From Clostridia bacterium (GTDB lineage: Bacteria; Bacillota; Clostridia; Lutisporales; Lutisporaceae): 64,000 nt of DNA. Numbering within the stretch: the stretch's first letter is position 1; the number at the start of each line of letters is the position of its first letter. The stretch lies in assembly GCA_035628995.1 (NCBI GenBank), contig DASPIR010000023.1:434001-498000 (forward strand). The letters are read 5' to 3'. The position numbers and the translations under genes were made by a program. Below, piece after piece: positions 36,631 through 44,870 of this stretch. The notes below the pieces were generated by a model. That model ran no database searches. It was not told where the DNA came from and saw nothing but the letters and a program-made list of their open reading frames with translations.

Positions 36631-37911
36631 CTATAATACATTTTCGTAAGCAATATTGCCTCCGACTATTGTGTACATAACATCTCCTGAATATTTCCTT
36701 CCGTGGAAGGGCGTGTTTTTCCCCTTGGATAAAAAGCTCTCCCTATCAATTGTGATTCTCCTTGCTATATCAACTATTACCAAGTCTGCAGCCATACCGT
36801 CTCTTATTTTTCCAGTCTCCAGCCTTAAGATATTTGCAGGGTTGCTGCTCATCTTGCCAGCCAGCTCCTTTAATGATAAAATTCCTGCTTCTACAAGCTC
36901 GGTATAACAAACCGAAAAAGCAGTCTCTATCCCTGATATCCCAAACGCCGAGCTGTAAAAGTCCTCTCCCTTTTCATCCTTATGATGTGGAGCATGATCA
37001 GTTGCAATTGCATCGATAGTGCCATCCTTCAAAGCCTCTTTCAGCGCCTTAATATCCCTTGACCTCCTAAGTGGCGGATTCACCTTGGAATCAGTGAAAC
37101 CCGGCATTATGATATCTTCATCAAGTCCTATATGATGCGGTGTCACCTCGCAGGTAACCTTGACACCCCTATCCTTTGCTTCCCTTATTATTTTCACTGA
37201 CCCTTCAGTACTTATATGGGCTATATGTATCCGGGAACCGGTCTCGCCCGCAAGCATTATGTCCCTCATAACATTCAGCTCCTCGGACAAAGGGTGTATG
37301 CCCTTGATACCCAGCTGCTCAGACTTCCTGCCGAAGTTTACAGCTCCACCCTCTGCAAGACTCAGCTCCTCGCAGTGGTCAATTAAAAGCCAGCCATTTG
37401 CATTAGCGGCAATAAGTGCTTCCCTCATAAATGCTGCCGTCATCACCGGCTTGCCATCATCAGAAAATGCAGCTGCTCCCATTTCTTTCAGCCTTTTCAT
37501 ATCTGTATGCTCTGTACTTTTCTGTCCCTTTGATATTGCTGCAATCGGATGCACATTCACAACCGCATCCTTTTTTATAATATCCAGCAGTCTGGAAAGG
37601 GAAGCTTCATCATCTATTACAGGTTTGGTATTAGGCATGCAGCAGACTGTAGTGTACCCTCCTCTTGCAGCGGCCCTTGTGCCTGAGTATACTGTCTCCT
37701 TATACTCAAAGCCCGGTTCTCTCAAATGAGTATGCATGTCTACGAAACCCGGCAGCACAGAATATCCACTTGCATCTATTACCTTATCTGCTTCCAGGTC
37801 TATAAGCGCCTCTATCCTTTTGATGATTCCATCTTCAATATAAATATCGTTGCTCCCTTGATAGTCATAGGCAGGATCTACTATACTGCAGTTCTTTATA
37901 AGCAATCTCAT
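36631..37911 (-). CDS. pyrC: Dihydroorotase
   Basis: Zinc amidohydrolase that cyclises carbamoyl aspartate, type I (PyrC/allantoinase-like), 426 residues. The N-terminal metal motif DMHTHLREPGFEYKETV lies near 57-73. NTKPVIDD follows near 93, HIAHIST near 230, and DAIATDHAPHHKDEK near 300-314. All expected metal-binding His/Asp are present. The ATG follows AGGAGATGATT. No pyrB (aspartate carbamoyltransferase) or carAB appears in the operon here, so the first steps must be encoded elsewhere. Confidence 0.96.
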   Translation of the reverse strand: MRLLIKNCSIVDPAYDYQGSNDIYIEDGIIKRIEALIDLEADKVIDASGYSVLPGFVDMHTHLREPGFEYKETVYSGTRAAARGGYTTVCCMPNTKPVIDDEASLSRLLDIIKKDAVVNVHPIAAISKGQKSTEHTDMKRLKEMGAAAFSDDGKPVMTAAFMREALIAANANGWLLIDHCEELSLAEGGAVNFGRKSEQLGIKGIHPLSEELNVMRDIMLAGETGSRIHIAHISTEGSVKIIREAKDRGVKVTCEVTPHHIGLDEDIIMPGFTDSKVNPPLRRSRDIKALKEALKDGTIDAIATDHAPHHKDEKGEDFYSSAFGISGIETAFSVCYTELVEAGILSLKELAGKMSSNPANILRLETGKIRDGMAADLVIVDIARRITIDRESFLSKGKNTPFHGRKYSGDVMYTIVGGNIAYENVL

Positions 37912-37956
37912 ATAATCATCTCCTCTTCTGCAAGAAAAAAGAGTAGCAATAGAAAA

Positions 37957-38604
<648 letters not shown>

Positions 38605-38617
38605 TTCGTTTTAATAG

Positions 38618-38646
38618 ATTTTATCATAGCACTAATAATTTGTCTA
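38618..38646 (-). promoter_or_regulatory. Likely promoter of the pyr operon
   Basis: TAGACA (38641-38646) and TAAAAT (38618-38623) are 17 nt apart on the minus strand, just ahead of the attenuator. The -35 element overlaps the stop codon of rluD. Confidence 0.55.
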
Positions 38647-39582
38647 TAGGCTTTTACTCCTTAAAGTCCTCAGGATTTTCTCAAAGTAGTCAGGAAGAGG
38701 AGCTTCAAATTCAACATACTCATTTCTTGCAGGATGTATAAATCCAAGCAGCTTTGCATGCAGCAGCTGACCTTTTGTGTCAAACCTCTGCTTCTTGAAA
38801 CCATATACAGTGTCTCCTACAACGGGATGCCCCAAATATGCCATATGTACTCTTATCTGATGTGTTCTGCCTGTCTCCAGGCTCGCTTCTATCAAGGTAT
38901 GGTTTTCAAACCTCTCCAGCACCTTAAAGTGTGTAATAGCTTTTTTACCGTTTATGCTGACCACTGCCATCTGCTTTCTATCCTTTGTGTTCCTGCCAAT
39001 AAGTGTTTCCACTCTTCCACTATCATTTTTCAATCTTCCTTCAAGGAGGGCAATGTACTTTCTGGTGATGCTATGCTCCTTTAGCTGATCTGATAATGAA
39101 AGATGCGCCACATTGGTCTTTGCTATCACAATTATACCTGAAGTATCCTTATCAATTCTATGTACGATACCAGGCCGCATTACCCCGTTTATTCCGGTAA
39201 GACTGTTACAGTCTGACAAACTTCCGCAGTGTTTTAGAAGTGCATTTACCACTGTGCCTGAGTAATTCCCATGGGCGGGATGCACCACCATGCCCTGAGG
39301 TTTGTTTATAATTATTATGTCATTATCTTCATGCACTATGTCCAGCGCAATATTCTCAGGCTCTACCTCCAAGTTCACAGGGTCTGGAATGACAGCCTCC
39401 ACTTGGTCTCCATTACGAAGTTTAAAGTTGGATTTTGCACTCTTTCCGTTGACCTTGCAGTGCCCTTCATCTATGAGCTTCTGCATGTATGTCCGGGAAT
39501 AGCCTTCTATTTTTTCTGAAAGGAAGGAATCCAGCCTTTTCCCTGCTTCCTCCAACTCAATATTAAATTTACTAACCTCCAC
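38644..39582 (-). CDS. rluD: RluD-family 23S rRNA pseudouridine synthase
   Basis: RluA/RluD family pseudouridine synthase. The 312 residues contain an N-terminal S4 domain (RLDSFLSEKIEGYSRTYMQKLI) and the catalytic region GIVHRIDKDTSGIIVIAKT near 139-157 with the active Asp of HRIDKDT. LETGRTHQIRVHMAYLGHPVVGD follows near 228-250. I start at GTG 39582, 6 nt after AGAGGTG. The frame runs on upstream, but only through translated intergenic repeat. It precedes pyrR and follows lspA, the common lspA-rluD-pyrR order. Confidence 0.94.
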   Translation of the reverse strand: MEVSKFNIELEEAGKRLDSFLSEKIEGYSRTYMQKLIDEGHCKVNGKSAKSNFKLRNGDQVEAVIPDPVNLEVEPENIALDIVHEDNDIIIINKPQGMVVHPAHGNYSGTVVNALLKHCGSLSDCNSLTGINGVMRPGIVHRIDKDTSGIIVIAKTNVAHLSLSDQLKEHSITRKYIALLEGRLKNDSGRVETLIGRNTKDRKQMAVVSINGKKAITHFKVLERFENHTLIEASLETGRTHQIRVHMAYLGHPVVGDTVYGFKKQRFDTKGQLLHAKLLGFIHPARNEYVEFEAPLPDYFEKILRTLRSKSL

Positions 39583-39596
39583 AAATATCACCTCTT

Positions 39597-39625
39597 GTAC
39601 GGGCGATTCATGAATCGCCCCTACC
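39597..39625. repeat. GTACGGGCGA palindromic repeat, copy B
   Basis: The core GGGCGATTCATGAATCGCCC is a perfect palindrome with the same GTAC...CTACC flanks as 17405-17432 but different inner arms. It lies between lspA and rluD. Confidence 0.7.
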
Positions 39626-39628
39626 TTT

Positions 39629-39682
39629 CTCGTGCCACGTCCCCAGGCCAAAAATCCCCGCACCTCGAACCTCGTACCCCGT
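39629..39682. repeat. Degenerate CTCGNACC/CCCCGTACC tract
   Basis: The reverse complement contains GGGGTACGAGGTTCGAGGTG, the same word set as the heptamer tracts at 22052-22150 and 6702-6725. It lies right next to the GGGCGA palindrome, as at 17352-17432. Confidence 0.55.
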
Positions 39683-39684
39683 AT

Positions 39685-40134
39685 CTATATATTTATACTC
39701 TTGTCAAAAACAAGAATCAGACTGAGAAGTATAGCCCCTACCACTATTGCCGAATCCGCAAGGTTAAAAACCGGAGGGAATATGGTAAATGAAAAATAGT
39801 CTACAACATAACCAAGTCTTATTCTATCAATAAGATTACCTATTGCGCCTCCAAGAATTAAGGACATGCATATTGTCATAGGGACACTTTTATTATGAAA
39901 CTTGTAAATAACAAATGCGATCACTACTGATATAATGCATTGGGTAATTATGAAAAACACGGTTTTATTTTTGAACATCCCAAAGGCTATCCCATAGTTT
40001 TCTACATAAATAAAGTGAAAGAAGCCATTTATTACCGTAATCGGTCCATTTGCCAACGCTTTCACCAGCACATTCTTTATAATCTGGTCCAGAGCAATAA
40101 CAGCAGCTGCAATGAAAATAGGATACAATGCCAT
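39685..40134 (-). CDS. lspA: Lipoprotein signal peptidase (signal peptidase II)
   Basis: Membrane aspartyl protease that cleaves signal peptides of lipoproteins. The 149 residues form four hydrophobic helices. The family motifs are DQIIKNVLV near 16-24, NYGIAFGMF near 46, GGAIGNLIDRIRLGYVVDYF near 98-117 (first catalytic Asp) and FNLADSAIVVG near 124-134 (second Asp). ATG at 40134 is very close to AGGGGG. TTG at 40128 has better spacing and may be the true start. Confidence 0.95.
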   Translation of the reverse strand: MALYPIFIAAAVIALDQIIKNVLVKALANGPITVINGFFHFIYVENYGIAFGMFKNKTVFFIITQCIISVVIAFVIYKFHNKSVPMTICMSLILGGAIGNLIDRIRLGYVVDYFSFTIFPPVFNLADSAIVVGAILLSLILVFDKSINI

Positions 40135-40189
40135 TCCCCCTTAAATACAATTAAATTCTGCATTTAAGATTATATCATAAATATGAATA

Positions 40190-40801
40190 CTATTCCAATT
40201 GCTTCTTATACTGCGTATTGCTTATTTGCTCCACCTCTTCAACATATCCCTCGGCCTCATCCTCCTCACCATATTCATTATCCGACATTCTCACGTTGTA
40301 TTCGTTTACTTCCTCCCAAGCATCTTCACCATCATATTCTACTTTATCCTCAACGGAGTTGTCTGTGAAAGACCTTCCAAAGGGTGGGAAAAGTACTTGT
40401 TCCTCTATAGGTCTGCCCTTCTCCTCATCGTCTATCTTCTGTTCCATATCATTTTCACAATGAATGCACAAACGAGTGTATGGCCTTACCTCCAGCCTAT
40501 CCTTGTTGATTTCGCTATGGCATACCTCGCATATACCGAAAGTGCCATCTTCTATCTTGTTTAGAGCTACTTGAACCTCGCTTAAAAGGAATTTTTCCCT
40601 CGTCCTGAAGGATAAGTTTTTCTCAGCTTCATAGGTTTCAGTTCCCAAGTCTCCGGGGTGGTTATCATAAGATGAAAGCTCACTGGTCAAATCCCTTATA
40701 GAAATTCCATAGCCCATCCCATCATCCTTTATAAAATCCTCCCTTTCTTCCTTCTCTATCTTAAGAAGCTCTTCATAATGCTTTAAGTCCTTCTCATCCA
40801 T
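40190..40801 (-). CDS. TraR/DksA-type zinc finger protein (YteA family)
   Basis: A 203-residue protein of the YteA branch of the TraR/DksA superfamily. A helical N-terminus (~1-75) is followed by the four-cysteine zinc finger CEVC...CIHC (near 92-116, in GTFGICEVCHSEINKDRLEV). A very acidic tail of about 70 residues completes it. DksA-type proteins act at the RNA polymerase secondary channel, but YteA members are poorly characterised and some are linked to sporulation. The ATG follows GAGGAGG. It sits between lspA and a DUF5665-type gene, a common clostridial arrangement. Confidence 0.88.
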   Translation of the reverse strand: MDEKDLKHYEELLKIEKEEREDFIKDDGMGYGISIRDLTSELSSYDNHPGDLGTETYEAEKNLSFRTREKFLLSEVQVALNKIEDGTFGICEVCHSEINKDRLEVRPYTRLCIHCENDMEQKIDDEEKGRPIEEQVLFPPFGRSFTDNSVEDKVEYDGEDAWEEVNEYNVRMSDNEYGEEDEAEGYVEEVEQISNTQYKKQLE

Positions 40802-40826
40802 ATCTATGGCCTCCTCTATATTCTCT

Positions 40827-41117
40827 TCATAAATGATCCTGTACTATCTTTACTACCTCTGCTATAAATCCCCCAATGAAAGGGAGATTTAAGAGCACTG
40901 CCTGCCTCATGAGGTAGAGCACAACTGCTCCAAGAACTGTAAAACCAATTGCTGTTCCAAACCCCCTAGCCAAGCCTCCGATGAAATTATTCAGGAGAAG
41001 AGTTTTGGGCTTAGTCATGATATTGACATAATCTCCTATTTTGGCCTTTTCCAGTAGAAGTGCGATTTTCTCTACCCTACTTTCCAGTTCCTTAACTTCA
41101 GTATTATCAATACCCAT
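40827..41117 (-). CDS. DUF5665-like small membrane protein
   Basis: A 96-residue protein. Residues 1-30 are a charged helix (TEVKELESRVEKIALLLEKA). A hydrophobic region (~48-90) follows, with NNFIGGLARGFGTAIGFTVLGA and a second segment LPFIGGFIAEVV. This fits the DUF5665 family found next to lspA/dksA-like genes in Clostridia. The function is unknown. The ATG at 41117 is 5 nt after GGAGG. The extra 14 upstream codons are not supported. A 17-bp motif shared with the 4133-4669 gene lies about 25 nt upstream. Confidence 0.82.
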   Translation of the reverse strand: MGIDNTEVKELESRVEKIALLLEKAKIGDYVNIMTKPKTLLLNNFIGGLARGFGTAIGFTVLGAVVLYLMRQAVLLNLPFIGGFIAEVVKIVQDHL

Positions 41118-41139
41118 ATATCCCTCCTGAAGTAATATG

Positions 41140-41156
41140 TTTCGCGAAAAACATTT
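41140..41156. promoter_or_regulatory. 17-bp TTTCGCGAAAAACATTT motif, second copy
   Basis: Identical to 4689-4705. Here the flanks extend the palindrome (ATGTTTCGCGAAAAACAT). It lies between the DUF5665-type gene and the terminator of aroF. Confidence 0.35.
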
Positions 41157-41206
41157 CAAAAAAACAAGTCATGAAATATTCCATAATTGAAATACTTCAT
41201 GACTTT
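41157..41206 (-). terminator. Terminator of the DAHP synthase gene
   Basis: On the minus strand AAGTCATGAA...TTCATGACTT forms a long hairpin (41166-41205) followed by TGTTTTTTT. Confidence 0.8.
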
Positions 41207-41233
41207 ATATTATCTATATTTGTTTATAAATAT

Positions 41234-42052
41234 TCATTTCTTACGAATGTCTAAGAAGCACTCCTTGGTCTCTCTAAGTTTCCCAGATATTTCCTTGAAC
41301 TCTGAAAGCCCTAAAGATTGTTCCCCATCTGAAAGTGCATTTTCCGGACACGGATGCACTTCGATCATAACTCCATCAGCTCCGGCAGCCATAGATGCCA
41401 AGGACATGGGGAGTATCAAATCCCTTCTCCCAGTAGCATGACTTGGATCAACTATAACCGGAAGCTTGCATAAGCTCTTCAAAATAGGCACCGCAGCAAT
41501 ATCAAGAGTATTTCTTGTATAATCCTCAAAGGTCCTTATACCCCTTTCACAAAGCACGATATTGTCATTTCCTTCCGAGGCTATGTATTCCGCCGCCATA
41601 AGGAAATCTTCTATAGTCGCTGCCATTCCTCTTTTCAGAAGCACAGGCTTGTCGGATTTGCCCACTTCCTTTAAAAGTGCGAAGTTCTGCATATTTCTTG
41701 AGCCTATTTGAAACATATCTATATAGCTATATAAAAGTTCTATATCCCTTGGATCCATAAGTTCTGATACAACAGGCAGACCTGTTCTAGCAGAAGCCTG
41801 CTTTAGGTACCCAAGGCCTTCCTCCTTTAGCCCCTGAAAGGCATAGGGCGAGGTCCTCGGTTTGAAAGCTCCGCCTCTCAGAATCACCGCACCGTTTTCC
41901 TTAATCCAGCTGGAGGTCTCTATAAGCATTTCCAAGTTTTCAACAGAGCAAGGGCCTGCAATAATAGCAAAATCCCCATCTCCAATGGAAACATCCTTCA
42001 CTTTTACCACTTTTCTATCGTTATTCTCTCTGGCAATATACCTGAGCTCCAT
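41234..42052 (-). CDS. aroF: DAHP synthase, catalytic-domain-only form
   Basis: 3-deoxy-D-arabino-heptulosonate 7-phosphate synthase, the first shikimate-pathway enzyme, condensing PEP and erythrose 4-phosphate. The 272 residues match the class I-beta barrel: IAGPCSVEN near 31, VILRGGAFKPRTSPYAFQG near 56-74, PVLLKRGMAATIEDFLMAAEYI, LCERGIRTFE and VDPSHATGRRDL near 200. From memory of Thermotoga and Bacillus enzymes, an N-terminal ferredoxin-like or chorismate-mutase regulatory domain is usual, and it is absent here. The ATG at 42052 has AGGAGG, and only 64 nt separate it from divIVA, so no lost domain is hidden upstream. KDO8P synthase is a less likely alternative. Confidence 0.9.
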   Translation of the reverse strand: MELRYIARENNDRKVVKVKDVSIGDGDFAIIAGPCSVENLEMLIETSSWIKENGAVILRGGAFKPRTSPYAFQGLKEEGLGYLKQASARTGLPVVSELMDPRDIELLYSYIDMFQIGSRNMQNFALLKEVGKSDKPVLLKRGMAATIEDFLMAAEYIASEGNDNIVLCERGIRTFEDYTRNTLDIAAVPILKSLCKLPVIVDPSHATGRRDLILPMSLASMAAGADGVMIEVHPCPENALSDGEQSLGLSEFKEISGKLRETKECFLDIRKK

Positions 42053-42116
42053 CTTGTTGTCCTCCTACCCATGACAAAACTCTTTCACAGCTTTGCGAAA
42101 GAGCCCTCAAATACCT

Positions 42117-42566
42117 TTATATATCCTTCAAGGTTGCATTAAGCGCTTCAAGCTCAGACTGCAAAAGTGTCTTGAACCTTGTCTTAAAAACCTGAACTTC
42201 CTTCTTCAATTCTTCATAGTCCCTATTAATCTTTATAACACTGCTGTTAGCGTCTTCTACAATCCTTCGGGCCTGCTCTTCTGCTTCTTTAATAATCATA
42301 TCTGACTTTTTTCTTGAATTTGCTACTATATCCTCAGCAGTTGTCTGTGCAATCAAAAGAGTGTTCTGCAAGGATTTTTCCATACTATTATAGCTTTCAA
42401 TACGTTCATTATCAATGGATATCCTGTCCTTAAGCTCACCGTTTTCTCTGTATATCCTCTCATAATCCGCTATAACCTTATCCAGAAATTCATCAACTTC
42501 GTCTTCCTTATATCCTTTGAAGCCTTTTTTGAATTCCTTGTTGCGTATATCCATTGGGGTTATCAT
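42117..42566 (-). CDS. divIVA: DivIVA domain-containing cell division protein
   Basis: A 149-residue coiled-coil protein that marks negatively curved membrane at poles and division sites. MITPMDIRNKEFKKGFKGYKEDEVDEFLD at the N-terminus is the DivIVA lipid-binding/dimer segment. Two coiled coils follow (~35-75 and 80-145). ATG with GGAGG ~9 nt upstream. It is the last gene of the hlyD-like/yggS/sepF/yggT/ylmH/divIVA division cluster. Confidence 0.95.
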   Translation of the reverse strand: MITPMDIRNKEFKKGFKGYKEDEVDEFLDKVIADYERIYRENGELKDRISIDNERIESYNSMEKSLQNTLLIAQTTAEDIVANSRKKSDMIIKEAEEQARRIVEDANSSVIKINRDYEELKKEVQVFKTRFKTLLQSELEALNATLKDI

Positions 42567-42582
42567 ATTCTCTCGACCTCCA

Positions 42583-43365
42583 TCACAGGTATTTCTTAAT
42601 CACGACTCTGATTCTATCCTTCTTAGTGGTGCCAGATACTTCTTCAAGCACAATCCGGCCTTTTCCCCTTAGCGATATTACATCCCCCTGCTTCATTTCC
42701 TTAGAAGAACTTGATGCATCCTCCCAGTTAACCTTTACCTTGCCGCTTTTCACTATTTCCACAGCTTTTGCCCTGGAAACGCCGTAGCCGGTGGTTATCA
42801 GGCTATCCAGCCTAAGAGATGCAACAGTAGATGTTATAAGCTTTACCTCTTCTTCTTTTTTCTGTGCCTCGTTTGTTTCCGTCACACTTACAGCTGTATT
42901 GCCTACTTTGTTTAGGTTATACAGCAGGTATCTGGAAATATCAGCCATACAAGCTACATATGCCCTGTCTTCATCTAAAATAATATCTCCAACCTTTTCC
43001 CTTTTTATTCCGCATCCTAAAATGCTTCCCAAAAAGTCCCTGTGAGCTAACCTTTTGCTGCTTTTACTCCAGGTTATGGATAGTATCACAACTGGAATGT
43101 CCTCTTCTTCTATCTGGTAATTCTCATCATAAATTACACAGACAGCCCTTTCACTGTCTTCAATACCGCCAAAAAAGCCGAAGCTTATGCCCTTCTGCAT
43201 TCCCAGTATGTCTTCAGCTATTTTCTGTTGTCTGGGGTCCAGAAAATCCGTATGCCTGGAGCTATACCCTGCTGTGCAAGTCTTTGCATATTCCAGAAGC
43301 TCGTTTACCAGTACCCGGTCCTCATATTCCTTATACCTGTCCAATATCAGCCTATTATCCCTCAC
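42583..43365 (-). CDS. ylmH: YlmH S4-domain RNA-binding protein
   Basis: A 260-residue protein with a YlmH-type N-terminal domain (residues ~1-170) and a C-terminal S4 RNA-binding domain (RLDSLITTGYGVSRAKAVEIV near 182-202). The final stretch contains GDVISLRGKGRIVLEE. Bacillus YlmH has been linked to ribosome quality control (proposed as RqcP2, acting with RqcH), and it belongs to the division gene cluster by position. The start codon is GTG at 43365, with AGAGGT ahead. rqcH is present at 29 kb. Confidence 0.92.
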   Translation of the reverse strand: MRDNRLILDRYKEYEDRVLVNELLEYAKTCTAGYSSRHTDFLDPRQQKIAEDILGMQKGISFGFFGGIEDSERAVCVIYDENYQIEEEDIPVVILSITWSKSSKRLAHRDFLGSILGCGIKREKVGDIILDEDRAYVACMADISRYLLYNLNKVGNTAVSVTETNEAQKKEEEVKLITSTVASLRLDSLITTGYGVSRAKAVEIVKSGKVKVNWEDASSSSKEMKQGDVISLRGKGRIVLEEVSGTTKKDRIRVVIKKYL

Positions 43366-43376
43366 AAAGCTACCTC

Positions 43377-43658
43377 TTACAAGAATGTGTATATGAGTGT
43401 AAGGAGCAGAGGCTTCACTATATAGTAAAGAAATAATAACGATATAATCGGTGAAAAGTCAATATTGCCTGAACTTAATCCCAGCTTGCTGGTAAGTTTT
43501 CTGAATGGTTCAAGCACAGGATCAGTCAATTGGTATACCAATACTATAAGCTTATTGTTAGGATTATAATTGAACCATGATAAAAATACTCTTATTAGTA
43601 TCATCAAATTAAGAAATTCAAAAAAGTATGATACTGTTGTCGCCAAAACAATTTTCAT
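43377..43658 (-). CDS. YggT family membrane protein
   Basis: A 93-residue membrane protein. The helices are at about 5-28 and 65-92. The family signature is ILIRVFLSWFNYNPNNKLI followed by LTDPVLEPFRKL and FSPIISLLFLY. It is 11 nt from ylmH. YggT proteins are widespread in division clusters, with no firmly established biochemical role. Confidence 0.92.
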   Translation of the reverse strand: MKIVLATTVSYFFEFLNLMILIRVFLSWFNYNPNNKLIVLVYQLTDPVLEPFRKLTSKLGLSSGNIDFSPIISLLFLYYIVKPLLLTLIYTFL

Positions 43659-43681
43659 CTAACCACTCTCATTCTTTAAAA

Positions 43682-44143
43682 TTACTTAAGCCAGCTAAAA
43701 ATACCTTCCAGGTCAAAATCCTCATCACCCATTGAATTCTTTATATTCCCCAGCACATCTACATTAGATGGGGCAGCCAGCACTATGCCGTTTGAAACCT
43801 TTTGTATAGTACCATCCAGCGCATATACAGCACCGCTTATAAAGTCTACCATTCTTTTGGCAACTTCCTTATCCATGTCCTCGAAATTGATAATTATCGG
43901 CTTTTTGCTCTTAAGGTCATCACAGATGGATTGAACCTCGTCATAGGAGGTGGGTTCCACCAGCACTACCTTCATTGGTGAAGTCGCGGAATGTATGTTC
44001 ACTACATTACTCTTCTTATGTATACTTGTAGTAACTGCTTCTATCTGAGGCTTAGTAATTGATTCTACCTCTTCATGCTCATCTTCAGCGGCTTCTCCTA
44101 TTCCCATGAAATAAAGTACTTTGTTTAAAATATTGGACGCCAT
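43682..44143 (-). CDS. sepF: Cell division protein SepF
   Basis: A ring-forming FtsZ membrane anchor. The 153 residues begin MASNILNKVLYFMGIGE, an amphipathic membrane-binding helix. A variable linker (~20-60) follows, then the SepF core: VVLVEPTSYDEVQSICDDLKSKKPIIINFEDM (~70-100) and RMVDFISGAVYALDGTIQKV. ATG at 44143 with AAGGGGG ~7 nt upstream. The preceding TTG is not needed. 12 nt after yggS. Confidence 0.95.
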   Translation of the reverse strand: MASNILNKVLYFMGIGEAAEDEHEEVESITKPQIEAVTTSIHKKSNVVNIHSATSPMKVVLVEPTSYDEVQSICDDLKSKKPIIINFEDMDKEVAKRMVDFISGAVYALDGTIQKVSNGIVLAAPSNVDVLGNIKNSMGDEDFDLEGIFSWLK

Positions 44144-44155
44144 CAATATACCCCC

Positions 44156-44857
44156 TTACTTATTATTATAATTCCTTGCTCCGAAAATTCCTGTCCCAAT
44201 CCTTACCATATTGGAGCCCTCTTCAATTGCCAGCTTATAGTCGTTAGTCATTCCCATGGATAAATATTTCATCTCCACATTGGGAGTATCGACTTTTGCC
44301 AACATATCAAACTTTTCTTTAAGCTGTCTGAATACCGGCCTGACAAACTCTGTATCTTCATAGTGAGGGGCAATGGTCATAAGCCCCTTTACTCTGATGC
44401 CTCCAAGCTGCGACAGCTGCTTTATAAAGCTGTCAATTTCACCATACTCAATACCGAACTTTGTTTCTTCTTCTGCCACATTAACCTGTACAAGTACATC
44501 TTTTACAAGTCCGGCCTTTTCTGCTCTCCTGCTAATTCCTTCTGCAAGGCTGATGCTGTCAAGAGAATGAATAAGTGCTACCTTGTCTATTATATATTTT
44601 ACCTTATTGGTTTGTAAATGCCCTATAAGGTGCCAATTTACATTTTTATCAATATTATCAAACTTAGCTATTACCTCTTGCACTTTATTCTCGCCAATAT
44701 TTTGTATTCCACACCCTATGGCATAATTGATCCTATCTGTGTCTATAGTCTTGGTCACGGCTACTATTGTTACACTGTCAGGGTCTTTGCCTGTTCTTAT
44801 GCAAATATCCCTAATATCCCGGGATATGCTGCTTATATTGTCTCTAATTTCCTGCAA
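44156..44857 (-). CDS. yggS: YggS family PLP-binding protein
   Basis: A pyridoxal phosphate homeostasis protein (PLPBP family), an alanine-racemase-like single barrel without racemase activity. The 233 residues show VAVTKTIDTDRINYAI near 31-46 with the PLP lysine, GENKVQEV near 55, WHLIGHLQTNKVKYI near 75-89, and LSMGMTNDYKLAIEEGSNMVRIG near 203-225. The start is TTG at 44857, 7 nt after GGAGGGG. It lies upstream of sepF. Confidence 0.95.
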   Translation of the reverse strand: MQEIRDNISSISRDIRDICIRTGKDPDSVTIVAVTKTIDTDRINYAIGCGIQNIGENKVQEVIAKFDNIDKNVNWHLIGHLQTNKVKYIIDKVALIHSLDSISLAEGISRRAEKAGLVKDVLVQVNVAEEETKFGIEYGEIDSFIKQLSQLGGIRVKGLMTIAPHYEDTEFVRPVFRQLKEKFDMLAKVDTPNVEMKYLSMGMTNDYKLAIEEGSNMVRIGTGIFGARNYNNK

Positions 44858-44870
44858 AGTAAAACCCCTC

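Noticed and set aside
39583-39663. N-terminal extension of RluD
   Set aside because: The extra 27 codons are translated palindromic repeat and low-complexity tract. A GTG with good spacing to AGAGGTG lies after them.
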